Assembly: GCA_046046245.1 (NCBI GenBank)
Contig: JBJOKE010000080.1
Location: 1-64,000 of the forward strand
DNA: 64,000 bases
Direction of reading: 5' to 3'
Source: UBA4615 sp046046245
Lineage (GTDB): Bacteria; Pseudomonadota; Gammaproteobacteria; Burkholderiales; Burkholderiaceae_E
Of the stretch, positions 37,594-47,051 are shown piece after piece. Position numbers and translations under genes: made by a program. Below the pieces are notes generated by a model, which was not told the DNA's origin, ran no database searches, and worked only from the letters and a program-made list of their open reading frames with translations. Each line of letters opens with the position of its first letter. Position 1 is the stretch's first letter.

Positions 37594-38036
37594 GGCGGGC
37601 TCCTCGTCGAGCGGACGTTCGGGGGACACGAAGGCCCCGTGGGAGGGGGGCCGGCCGGCGGGAGGGAACGTCGGGCTGCCGCGTGGATGCGGGCCTCCCA
37701 GGCGGGTGGGCGCGAGTGTAACCCGGCGGATCCGCCGCCTCGAACGGGAGGTCGGTCCGGAGGCGATCGGGAGCGTCGGGTTCGCGCCACGACGGTCTGC
37801 GGTGCGCACGTCCGTGGCGGCACGCCACGGGGTGGGCGCTACGATGCTTCTGGCGGAGGGAGGCACCATTCACAAGCTGATGCACGATCGCTTTCAAACA
37901 AAAGCTTACGAACGCGCTCCACCCCCGCACCATAGAGCCGCGCGTCAAGCAAGCCCAGATCGGTATCGCCTGCGCCGCTTACGCGACGATTCGCCCTTCG
38001 TCGATGAACGATCTTTCCCACCTGGCAGCGGGCCGC
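37594..38036. other. Intergenic region with a GC shift at 37864
   Basis: No convincing gene is seen. Up to about 37850 the base composition is like the rest of the window (46 of 60 bases are G or C in 37681-37740). From 37864 it drops (30 of 60 in 37861-37920, with AT-rich tttcaaacaaaagctta). The change coincides with the 13-bp repeat of the tRNA-Ser 3' end. A 60-codon minus-strand frame at 37839-38021 crosses the boundary and shows no recognisable features. Confidence 0.6.
37851..37863 (-). repeat. 13-bp copy of tRNA-Ser 3' end (candidate attachment site)
   Basis: TGGCGGAGGGAGG here is identical to 39572-39584, the CCA end, discriminator, acceptor-stem strand and first T-arm base of tRNA-Ser(GGA). 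The two copies are in direct orientation and bracket the lower-GC segment. Confidence 0.6.
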
Positions 38037-39269
38037 TCAGGCCCCCCCCACCCGTTCCAGCGCGAGCAGGTCGATCAACTCCACGGCCCGCTTCAGCTCC
38101 GACATCGTGACATCGCTTCCTTCGGCCTGGACGACCACGCCGTTGGCCAGAACCATCCTGTACCGTCGCTGCGAGCTGTTCTTGCTCTCGCTCTCGTGAA
38201 TGGTCCGGGTGCCGTCCCTGAACGTGCGCTTGCTCGCCTCCCGCGTGCCGCGCGCCCGTTCCGCGCCTGCCCAGTCCGCGGCCGCGATCACGTTCGACAG
38301 GCTTCCGACGTCGACAACCTCCACCTTCAGGCGACGGCCGCCGCTGCCGTACTCGGCAGAGACTTGAACTGCGGGTATGCCCATCAGCGTCGTGTTGCCT
38401 GTCTCCCATGGGCCGCGCGCAAGGTCGCCGATCGCTTCGGGGAAGGCCTTCTTGAGAGTCCAGACATCGATCGTGAGGCGCAGACCAGCGCGTGTCAGCG
38501 CGTCGAACGCCATTCCGGTCGCCTGCGTGGTCTCTGCCCGATCGCCGGACTCGGAGACCCGCCGCATCGCTTTCTCGCCCTCTTCCAGATTCCTCGCGGC
38601 CTCCGCGAGCCTGTGTACGTGTTCGTCGAGTTTCTTAGGGTCGACGGATACCTCGCCGATCGGCGTGGCGAGCCTGATGTCCGCGGCGTTCGCGATCCCG
38701 TGGGGCGACGGCAGCGCTGACGCCACCGCCCCCAGAAGCAGTCCGGCCACGCCGGCGCCCACGATCAGCGCAGCGGTGTATCCCCACGCACGGCCATCGG
38801 GCACCTTCATCAACACAGGGACGCCGAGTCGGATCACCCAGACGGCATGGAGGCCGCCCAGCAGGCTGAGCACCGACAGCGCGGGCACCAGGTAAATGAC
38901 GCCAGCCACCATCGACGCCGTGGTGCCATAGGCGATCAACTTGAACGCCGAGGGAAAGCTCGATCGCCCACCGAAGCGCGGCGCGAGCACGACAGCCACC
39001 TTGGCGACCAACCAGACCATCGTCACCGCCAGCACCAGATCCACGACTGCCTGTGCGAGGCCAGCGAGGATCGGAGCACGGGTGGTCATCCCCATCATGC
39101 TGAAGCCGATCAACGAGTTGCCGACGAAGGCGGCGATCGCAGGGATCGCCGCCAGCCAGACGAGCCAGTCGCGGCAAATCGACGATACGGTGCTCGTCTC
39201 CGGCTCGATGCGCAGCCACTCCGATCCGGGCGTGGTCAGGATCGCCTTGATCCGATTGATCGACAGCAT
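38037..39269 (-). CDS. Yip1-domain membrane protein with soluble C-terminal domain
   Basis: A 410-residue protein. Residues 1-195 form a Yip1-like membrane domain with about five hydrophobic segments after a typical opening MLSINRIKAILTTPGSEW. The rest is soluble: a short helical stretch rich in charged residues (DEHVHRLAEAARNLEEGEKAM), then a globular part ending SELKRAVELIDLLALERVGGA. Yip1-family proteins in bacteria have no agreed function. Base composition is lower in GC than neighbours and codon choice includes rarer A/T-ending codons. It is the only clear gene between the two tRNA-Ser repeat copies. Confidence 0.8.
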   Translation of the reverse strand: MLSINRIKAILTTPGSEWLRIEPETSTVSSICRDWLVWLAAIPAIAAFVGNSLIGFSMMGMTTRAPILAGLAQAVVDLVLAVTMVWLVAKVAVVLAPRFGGRSSFPSAFKLIAYGTTASMVAGVIYLVPALSVLSLLGGLHAVWVIRLGVPVLMKVPDGRAWGYTAALIVGAGVAGLLLGAVASALPSPHGIANAADIRLATPIGEVSVDPKKLDEHVHRLAEAARNLEEGEKAMRRVSESGDRAETTQATGMAFDALTRAGLRLTIDVWTLKKAFPEAIGDLARGPWETGNTTLMGIPAVQVSAEYGSGGRRLKVEVVDVGSLSNVIAAADWAGAERARGTREASKRTFRDGTRTIHESESKNSSQRRYRMVLANGVVVQAEGSDVTMSELKRAVELIDLLALERVGGA

Positions 39270-39571
39270 GAAGGACCTTCAGTCGAATCCCGCGCACGAA
39301 CCGTGATGTTCGCGCTCCAGAGGACCCTCCCCGACAGGCTGCCGAACGCGCAAGGATTCACCTTCGCAGGCGGCGCGGACGGTCGTTGGAAGCCGACCAG
39401 CGTAGTTCGATGAGCCCCAGAGGATCGCGTGGTCACCGGCGCTGACGCTGCAGGGTGAGCCCCGCCAACTCCGTTGGCGTCTTGCCGAGACCGGTGAACC
39501 GGTTCAGTCCCAGTGCCATCAGCCCAGCCTAGGGGGCTGGGCTGTCGCTGAAAAGTGCATCAGCTCATGAA
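39270..39571. other. Intergenic region between Yip1 gene and tRNA-Ser
   Basis: Contains the promoter side of the Yip1-domain gene and several hairpins: CGCCAAC/GTTGGCG at 39463-39479, a doubled ACCGGT palindrome near 39490-39503, and AGCCCAGCC/GGCTGGGCT at 39521-39543. A 28-codon minus-strand frame (39433-39519) is present, but nothing supports it as a gene. No longer gene is seen. Confidence 0.5.
39521..39543 (-). terminator. Perfect 9-bp hairpin downstream of tRNA-Ser
   Basis: AGCCCAGCC at 39521-39529 pairs with GGCTGGGCT at 39535-39543 around a five-base loop. It is 28 bases beyond the tRNA 3' end in the direction of tRNA transcription. There is no T run after it, so it may be a processing or factor-assisted stop rather than a classical terminator. 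Confidence 0.4.
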
Positions 39572-39662
39572 TGGCGGAGGGAGGGGGATTCGAACCCCCG
39601 AAGGGCTGTTAACCCTTACACGCTTTCCAGGCGTGCGACTTAAACCGCTCATCCATCCCTCC
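39572..39662 (-). tRNA. tRNA-Ser (anticodon GGA)
   Basis: The 91-nt minus-strand gene folds as a class II tRNA. The acceptor stem GGAGGGA pairs with TCCCTCC, the anticodon arm CACGC-CTGGAAA-GCGTG exposes GGA, a long variable arm AAGGG/CCCTT is present, the T loop is GTTCGAATC, and CCA is encoded. It reads UCC/UCU serine codons. Its 3' end is the repeated sequence found again at 37851, as expected for a tRNA used as an integration site. Confidence 0.97.
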
Positions 39663-39736
39663 GGAACCCACGATTGTAGCGCAGCGTCCCGGCGTCTCCG
39701 ATCGGGACGCAGCCGGAAGGCGCGCGCGCTCGGCCG

Positions 39737-40666
39737 TCAATCGGCCAGCAGCGTGGCGAGCACGCGGCGGCGCACGTCGACGGCGATCGCCGCCTGCTCC
39801 CGGTAGCCGTCCCAGCGGCTGCCGTCGAGGTCGTGCGCGAGTTCGCCGTGCCTCGGGAACGGATGCATCACCGTCGCGCCCGGACGCAGCACGCGGGCCG
39901 CCCGCGCGGCGTCCATCGACAGCGCGGCGTCGCCCTCGCGGTCGTGGTCGCGGGCGACGCGGCCGCAGCCGCTGCCACAGCCGCCGCCGGTCAGGTAGAC
40001 GAAGTCGGCATCGGCGAGCACGGTGTCGGCGACCGCGACGTCGTTGGTCTCGAGCTGCGCGACCGGGGTCGCGAGATAGCGTTCCGGCAGGCCCCGCCCC
40101 GGCGGCGCGAGCAGCCGCAGCCGCACGCCCATCCGCTGCAGCAGCCGCGCGAGCGAGTGATGTTCGCGATGGCCCCGCAGGTCGCCCATCAGCACCACGG
40201 TGCGACCGTCGAGGCCGCGCCGGCGCATCGCCGCGACGTCGACGAGCGCCTGCGTCGGATGCTCGTTGCCCCCGTCACCGGCGCTGACCAGCGGCGCGGC
40301 GAGCCCCGCGAGGCGGGACGGGTCGAGCGCGCGCGCGGAGCGCACCACCACGCAGGTCGCGGCGAGGCTCAGGTGCAGCAGCTCGTCGTGCGGGTCGCGC
40401 GCGCCCTCGCCCGACGCGGCCGCCGGCAGGCAGACCGGCATCAGCCCCAGCCGCGTGCCGGCCATCGCGAAGCTGGCCAGCGTCCGCGTCGACGGCTGCT
40501 CGAACAGGCAGGCGAGCGTGCCGCCGCGCGCGCCGGGCCGCACGCACGCGCCGTCGGGCTGCGTGATCGCATCGATCTCGCCGTCGTCGAGGTCGTCGAC
40601 CGACAGCAGCCGGCGGACACCGCCGGCGCTGCGGGCGAGACGGTACGGATCGTCGTTGGGCGGCAT
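39737..40666 (-). CDS. Aspartate carbamoyltransferase-like protein (atypical active site)
   Basis: A 309-residue member of the aspartate/ornithine carbamoyltransferase family. The carbamoyl-phosphate site is kept: FEQPSTRT, VVVRSARALD and GNEHPTQALVD. Compared with E. coli PyrB from memory, the loop that holds Lys84 reads AAASGEGARDPHDE without the Lys. The segment with the aspartate-binding Arg229 (YMTRVQ) reads YLTGGGCGSGCGR, and the HPLPR motif is HPFPRHGEL. It therefore probably binds carbamoyl phosphate, but whether it uses aspartate is doubtful. There are no other pyrimidine genes nearby. Confidence 0.75.
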   Translation of the reverse strand: MPPNDDPYRLARSAGGVRRLLSVDDLDDGEIDAITQPDGACVRPGARGGTLACLFEQPSTRTLASFAMAGTRLGLMPVCLPAAASGEGARDPHDELLHLSLAATCVVVRSARALDPSRLAGLAAPLVSAGDGGNEHPTQALVDVAAMRRRGLDGRTVVLMGDLRGHREHHSLARLLQRMGVRLRLLAPPGRGLPERYLATPVAQLETNDVAVADTVLADADFVYLTGGGCGSGCGRVARDHDREGDAALSMDAARAARVLRPGATVMHPFPRHGELAHDLDGSRWDGYREQAAIAVDVRRRVLATLLAD

Positions 40667-40838
40667 CGAGGGGCGACTCGGGACGACGCCGGCGACCGGC
40701 CGGCTCGGGCCCCGATCAGACCGCCGATGCCGACCCCGCCGCGTGACATTCGTCACACCGGCCGCCGCCGGCCGGACCGGCGGTCGTCTGCGCCCGGCGG
40801 CCGGCCTCAAGCCGCCGGCGTCCCGGCCGAACCGATCC

Positions 40839-42908
40839 TCAGCCCGGCCGAAGGTTCGGATACCGGACGCGCTCGACCAGCTCCTCGGTCTCGCGCGCAG
40901 GCCTCGGGGTCAGCCAGCTGACCAGGACGATCACCGCGAAGCCCACCGGCACGCCGAACACGCCGGCCGAGATCGGCTGGATGTCCCACCACAGGGCATC
41001 GATCGGCTCGCTGCGCGGCACGCCGAAGAACACCTCGCGCAGCCACGGCTGGGTGCTGGCCATGTACCAGAACGTGACCGCGCAGCCGGCCAGCATGCCG
41101 AGCGACGCGCCGAGCCCGGTCGCCCGCTTCCAGAAGACGCCGAGCACCAGCGCCGGGAAGAAGCCGGCGGCCGCGAGCGAGAAGGCCGCCGACACGAGGA
41201 AGAGGATGTCCGCCGGCTTCATCGCGGCGACCAGTGCCGCCAGCACCGCCACCCCCAGCAGCAGGATCTTCGAGAGCAGCACGCGGCGCGCGGTCGGCGC
41301 CTGCGGGTCGATCATCCGGTAGTACAGGTCGTGGGACAGCGCGTTGGCGATCGTCAGCAGCAGGCCGTCGGCCGTCGACAGCGCGGCCGCGAGCCCGCCG
41401 GCGGCGACCAGCCCCGAGATCACGTACGGCAGCCCGGCGATCTCCGGCGTGGCCAGCACGACGATGTCGCCGCCGATCGAGATCTCGGCCAGCTGGACGA
41501 TCCCGTCGCGATTCACGTCGCCGATCGACATCAGCGAGGGGTCGACCTTCGCCCACGACTGGACCCATGCGGGCAGGCTGCTGAACGCCGTGCCCACCAG
41601 GTCGTGGTAGATCGTGTACTTGACGAGCACGGCGAGCGCCGGCGCGGTCAGGTAGAGCCCGAGGATGAACAGCAGCGACCAGGTCACCGAGGTCCGCGCC
41701 TCGCGCACCGACGGCGTCGTGTAGTAGCGGGTGAGGATGTGCGGCAGCGCCGCCGTCCCCAGCATCAGGCAGAAGACCAGCGCCAGGAAGTTGCGGCGCG
41801 AGACGTCCCGCTCGTGGTCGTCGCGGCCCGGATAGGGCTCGCCGTGGCGCAGCGGCGGGTTCGCGCGGACGAGGTTCGCGCGGTCGCGCGCCCACTGCGC
41901 CCGCGCCGCCGCCTCGTCCTTCGGCCAGCGCGACAGCTCGTCCTCGAGCGCCCTCGTCCGTTCGCCGGCACCGCCGGCGCGCGCGTCGGCCAGCTCGCGC
42001 TCGAGCCGCACGCGCCCCTCGACGAAGGCCACGGCCGGGTCCTTCAGGGCCTCGTCGGCCGCCGCCGCACGGTCGCGGAACAGCTGGCGGACCTCGCGCT
42101 CCTTCGGATCGTCGATCAGCGCCTGCTCGAGCGCGGTCACCTTCTCCATCTGCTGCCCGTAGGCGACCTGAGGCACCGGGTTGCCGGTCTGCTTCATCGA
42201 CAGCCAGATCACCGGGATCAGGTAGGCGATGATGAGGATGATGTACTGGGCGACCTGGGTCCAGGTGACGGCCTTCATGCCGCCCAGGAACGAGCACACG
42301 AGGATCCCGGCGAGCCCGAGGAAGATGCCGATGGTGAACTCCACGCCGGTCAGCCGGGTGGTGATCAGGCCGACGCCGTAGATCTGGGCGACCACGTAGG
42401 TGAACGACACCAGGATCGCGATCGCGATCCCGATCAGGCGCGGCACGTGGCCGCCGTAGCGGGCCCCGAGGAAGTCCGGGATGGTGAACTGGCCGAACTT
42501 GCGCAGGAACGGCGCGAGCAGCAGCGCCACCAGCACGTAGCCTCCGGTCCAGCCCATGATGAACGCGAGCCCGCCGTGGCCCTGCAGGTAGAGGCCGCCG
42601 GCGAGCCCGATGAACGACGCGGCCGACATCCAGTCCGCGCCGGTGGCCATGCCGTTGAACATCGCCGGCACGCGGCGACCGGCGACGTAGTACTCGGCCG
42701 CATCGTTGGTGCGGCTGATGATGCCGATGCCGGCGTACAGCAGGATCGTCGCGACGAGGAACACGTAGCCCATCGTCGTGCGCGGCAGCCCGATCCGCTC
42801 GAGCACCGCCAGCGCCACGACGAACAGCACGAAGCCGCCGGTGTACCACGCGTAGACCTTGCGCAGCCGCGCGGCGAACGCCTTCTGCGAAGGATGCGGC
42901 GCGCTCAC
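40839..42908 (-). CDS. Sodium:solute symporter, VC_2705 subfamily (acetate-type)
   Basis: A 689-residue inner-membrane symporter of the SSS family with about thirteen helices. Landmarks are NDAAEYYVAGRRVPAMFNGMATGADWMSAASFIG, GGMKAVTWTQVAQYIIL and ALSTADGLLLTIANALSHDLYY. A charged cytoplasmic insert of about 110 residues (near 225-335) is typical of the VC_2705 group. This group travels with a small DUF4212 subunit, present here just upstream, and is linked with acetate uptake. The GTG start at 42908 overlaps the DUF4212 stop (GTGA). Acetate as substrate is inferred from acs in the same unit. Confidence 0.9.
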   Translation of the reverse strand: MSAPHPSQKAFAARLRKVYAWYTGGFVLFVVALAVLERIGLPRTTMGYVFLVATILLYAGIGIISRTNDAAEYYVAGRRVPAMFNGMATGADWMSAASFIGLAGGLYLQGHGGLAFIMGWTGGYVLVALLLAPFLRKFGQFTIPDFLGARYGGHVPRLIGIAIAILVSFTYVVAQIYGVGLITTRLTGVEFTIGIFLGLAGILVCSFLGGMKAVTWTQVAQYIILIIAYLIPVIWLSMKQTGNPVPQVAYGQQMEKVTALEQALIDDPKEREVRQLFRDRAAAADEALKDPAVAFVEGRVRLERELADARAGGAGERTRALEDELSRWPKDEAAARAQWARDRANLVRANPPLRHGEPYPGRDDHERDVSRRNFLALVFCLMLGTAALPHILTRYYTTPSVREARTSVTWSLLFILGLYLTAPALAVLVKYTIYHDLVGTAFSSLPAWVQSWAKVDPSLMSIGDVNRDGIVQLAEISIGGDIVVLATPEIAGLPYVISGLVAAGGLAAALSTADGLLLTIANALSHDLYYRMIDPQAPTARRVLLSKILLLGVAVLAALVAAMKPADILFLVSAAFSLAAAGFFPALVLGVFWKRATGLGASLGMLAGCAVTFWYMASTQPWLREVFFGVPRSEPIDALWWDIQPISAGVFGVPVGFAVIVLVSWLTPRPARETEELVERVRYPNLRPG

Positions 42909-43168
42909 GGCTCCTCCTCCTCGTCGACGCCGTGGCGGCGGTCGAGCGCGTTCATCGAGCGGGCATACAGCCAGACGATCAGCAGGTAGACGAGCAGCGA
43001 GCCCTGCGCGCCCATGTAGAAGCTGAACGGCCAGCCGAAGAAGTTGAAGCTGAGCTCGCGCGCATACCAGCTGACGACGAAGGTCACGACGAACCAGACG
43101 GCGAGCAGCACCCCGGTCAGGCGCAGGGTCCGTCGCCAGTAGGCGCGCAGCATCGGCGGGGGGGGCAT
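42905..43168 (-). CDS. DUF4212 small subunit of sodium:solute symporter
   Basis: An 87-residue membrane protein with two helices. The family signature is clear: AYWRRTLRLTGVLLAVWF, then SFNFFGWPFSFYMGAQGSLLVYLLIVWLYARSMN, and an acidic tail. DUF4212 proteins are encoded beside VC_2705-type symporters and are presumed subunits. The ATG at 43168 begins MPPPPMLRAYW over a run of eight C on the coding strand. ATG 43153 (MLRAYW) is a credible alternative start. Confidence 0.9.
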   Translation of the reverse strand: MPPPPMLRAYWRRTLRLTGVLLAVWFVVTFVVSWYARELSFNFFGWPFSFYMGAQGSLLVYLLIVWLYARSMNALDRRHGVDEEEEP

Positions 43169-43179
43169 CGCGGCGCGGG

Positions 43180-43800
43180 TCAGTCGGCCGACGCGGCGGC
43201 GACGCCGGTCTCGCGCTCGAGCTGGCGGGCCACCTGGGGCTCGAAGCCGGCGAGCCGCGCGATCAGCCGCGCGACCTGCTCGCGACGCCCCAGCCAATGG
43301 TAGACGTGGGCGAGCTGGTAGGCGCCGAACGGCGACAGCGGCTGCAGCGCGATGTTCCGGCGCAGCGGCTCGATCGCCTCCTCGAGCCGCCCGCTGCGGA
43401 TCAGCGACAGCGCGCGGCCGTAGTGCGCCAGGTCGTGCGAGTCGTCGAGTTCCAGCGCCCGGTCGAACGCGGCGAGCGCGGCCTCGTGCTCGCCGCGCCG
43501 CTGCAGCAGGAAGCCGAGGTTGAACCAGCCCGACGTGCGTCCGGCATCGAGTGCGACCGCGTGCCGCAGCAGCGCGACCGCGAGCTCGTCCTCGCCCCGC
43601 CCGGCCCGAAGGTGCGCCACCGTCTCGAGGGCGACCGCGTCCGCGGGCCGCGCCGCCGCGATCCGCTCCCGCCAGTCGAGGGCCGCGGCGTCGCGGCCGA
43701 GCAGGGTCGCCACCGTGGCGGCGCCCCGCCAGGCGGCGACGCGCCACGCGGCGACGCGCGGCGGTCGCCCGATGCAGCCGGCCGCCGGCGACGCGCTCAC
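43180..43800 (-). CDS. TPR-repeat protein
   Basis: A 206-residue protein with about four tetratricopeptide repeats, for example GWFNLGFLLQRRGEHEAALAAFDRALELD and AHYGRALSLIRSGRLEEAIEPLRR. TPRs mediate protein contacts. It lies inside the acetate unit between the 93-residue membrane protein and DUF4212. The GTG start at 43800 overlaps the stop of the upstream gene (GTGA). The N-terminus (SASPAAGC) has no clear signal peptide, so the location is probably cytoplasmic. The partner is unknown. Confidence 0.85.
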   Translation of the reverse strand: MSASPAAGCIGRPPRVAAWRVAAWRGAATVATLLGRDAAALDWRERIAAARPADAVALETVAHLRAGRGEDELAVALLRHAVALDAGRTSGWFNLGFLLQRRGEHEAALAAFDRALELDDSHDLAHYGRALSLIRSGRLEEAIEPLRRNIALQPLSPFGAYQLAHVYHWLGRREQVARLIARLAGFEPQVARQLERETGVAAASAD

Positions 43801-44078
43801 CGGCCGGCCCCCACGAGCTTCGGCAGGCCGAACGCGAAGCCCGCGCAGACCCAGCACAGCAGCAGGAAGGCCGCCAGCGGCAGGTGCCGATCGAGCACGA
43901 AGGCAGGGGACACGCGCCGCGCCAGCCAGACCAGCGGCGAGGTCAGGAACACGAACAGCCGGTAGACCGGGTTCGCCTCGTGACGGCCGAAGCTCAGCAC
44001 GCGGACCAGGAAGCGGCCCGCGAGCAGCAGCAGCGAGAACGCCGCGAGCGTGTACGCGGCATTGAGCACCTGGATCAT
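43797..44078 (-). CDS. Small conserved-type membrane protein in acs unit
   Basis: A 93-residue protein with probable membrane segments at the N-terminus (LNAAYTLAAFSLLLLAGRFLV) and C-terminus (LPLAAFLLLCWVCAGFAFGL) and a less certain one in between (VYRLFVFLTSPLVWLARR). The layout recalls YggT-type proteins but I cannot assign the family. It follows acs by 74 bases, and its stop overlaps the TPR gene start, so it belongs to the acetate unit. No function is known. Confidence 0.8.
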   Translation of the reverse strand: MIQVLNAAYTLAAFSLLLLAGRFLVRVLSFGRHEANPVYRLFVFLTSPLVWLARRVSPAFVLDRHLPLAAFLLLCWVCAGFAFGLPKLVGAGR

Positions 44079-44152
44079 CCGTGGCCCCCGATGACGGCGC
44101 GCGCCGGGATCTCCCCTGCCCGGCGCGCGCCCGGCGTCCCCGCTCGGACGCG

Positions 44153-46135
<1,983 letters not shown>

Positions 46136-46285
46136 GGCAGGCCTCCCGGGGCGGTGTGCAGCGAAGCGCTGATGGTGATGGGCGAAACGTCGGGCGGACG
46201 GTATCGGCGCACGCTTACCGGGGACTTACGCCTTCCCGGACCGGCCGCAGGCGGGGTCTCCTGCGCCGACGCAGCGCCAGGCCGC

Positions 46286-46291
46286 TAGAAT
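46286..46291 (+). promoter_or_regulatory. Candidate -10 element of the YqhA-family gene
   Basis: TAGAAT lies 89 bases before the start codon of the YqhA-family gene, in the divergent gap from acs. The -35 region has no good TTGACA match. Confidence 0.4.
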
Positions 46292-46336
46292 ACGGCGTCG
46301 GCTGCGGTGTGCCGTCAGCCGCGCGCCCACCGACCG

Positions 46337-46346
46337 CCCCCCCCCC
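46337..46346 (+). repeat. Run of ten C in the leader of the YqhA-family gene
   Basis: Ten consecutive C lie 34 bases before the start codon, between the candidate -10 box and the gene. Runs of this length tend to vary by slippage. This one would change leader length and not coding sequence. Confidence 0.85.
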
Positions 46347-46380
46347 GACTCCGATCCCGTTCGCCCCGCCCCACGTCACG

Positions 46381-46977
46381 ATGGATCCGAAACGCGAGAC
46401 CGATTTCGAACGCCGGCAGACGAGTCTGCTCGGCAGCCTGATCTTCGCGAGCCGCTGGCTGCAGGTGCCGCTCTACCTCGGGCTGATCATCGCGCAGGGC
46501 GTCTACGTCGTGCTGTTCCTCGAGGAGCTGTGGCACCTCGTCGGGATCCTCTGGGATCCGACCGTGCTGACCCACACGGTCGAGCGGCTGGGCATCGCGG
46601 AGCGCAACAAGGAGACGGTCATCATGATCGTCGTCCTGTCGCTGATCGACGTGGTGATGATCTCGAACCTGCTGATCATGGTGATCGTCGGCGGCTACGA
46701 GACCTTCGTGTCGCGGCTGCGGCTCGAAGGCCACCCCGATCAGCCGGAGTGGCTGTCGCACGTGAACGCGAACGTGCTGAAGGTCAAGCTCGGCACCGCG
46801 ATCATCGGCATCTCCTCGATCCACCTGCTGAAGGTCTTCATCTCGGCCGGCTCGCTGCCGGAGAAGACGCTGCTGTGGCAGACGATCATCCACGTGGTGT
46901 TCCTGATCTCGGCGATCGCGATCGCGCTGATCGACCGGATGATGGTCGCGCCCGCCAAGGGCAAGCCCGGGCACTGA
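46381..46977 (+). CDS. YqhA/TIGR00645 family membrane protein
   Basis: A 198-residue inner-membrane protein with about four helices. Typical segments are FASRWLQVPLYLGLIIAQGVYV, NKETVIMIVVLSLIDVVMISNLLIMVIVGGYETFVS and KVKLGTAIIGISSIHLLKVFI. The family is widespread in proteobacteria and has no firm function, although some members sit near stress genes. The ATG at 46381 fits the usual N-terminus before the first helix. It is divergent from acs. Confidence 0.92.
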   Translation: MDPKRETDFERRQTSLLGSLIFASRWLQVPLYLGLIIAQGVYVVLFLEELWHLVGILWDPTVLTHTVERLGIAERNKETVIMIVVLSLIDVVMISNLLIMVIVGGYETFVSRLRLEGHPDQPEWLSHVNANVLKVKLGTAIIGISSIHLLKVFISAGSLPEKTLLWQTIIHVVFLISAIAIALIDRMMVAPAKGKPGH

Positions 46978-47051
46978 GGCCGGACGGACGGGCGGCCCGC
47001 GCCCGTCGTCGAAGCCCGCCGGGCGGTCCGTGCCCGGTGAGCGGCCCCGCT

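Noticed and set aside
37839..38021. 60-codon minus-strand frame MGKIVHRRRANRRV
   Set aside because: It crosses the composition boundary and the 13-bp repeat and has no recognisable features, so it is likely a chance frame.
39433..39519. 28-codon minus-strand frame near tRNA-Ser starting MALGLNRFTGLGK
   Set aside because: It is short, overlaps hairpin-rich sequence and has no visible ribosome-binding site or recognised family. It could be a remnant of a larger gene, but nothing supports it.
39555..39806. Plus-strand frame containing GGRGIRTPEGLLTLTRFPGVRLKPLIHPSG
   Set aside because: This is the well-known false protein produced by reading the complement of a tRNA-Ser gene.
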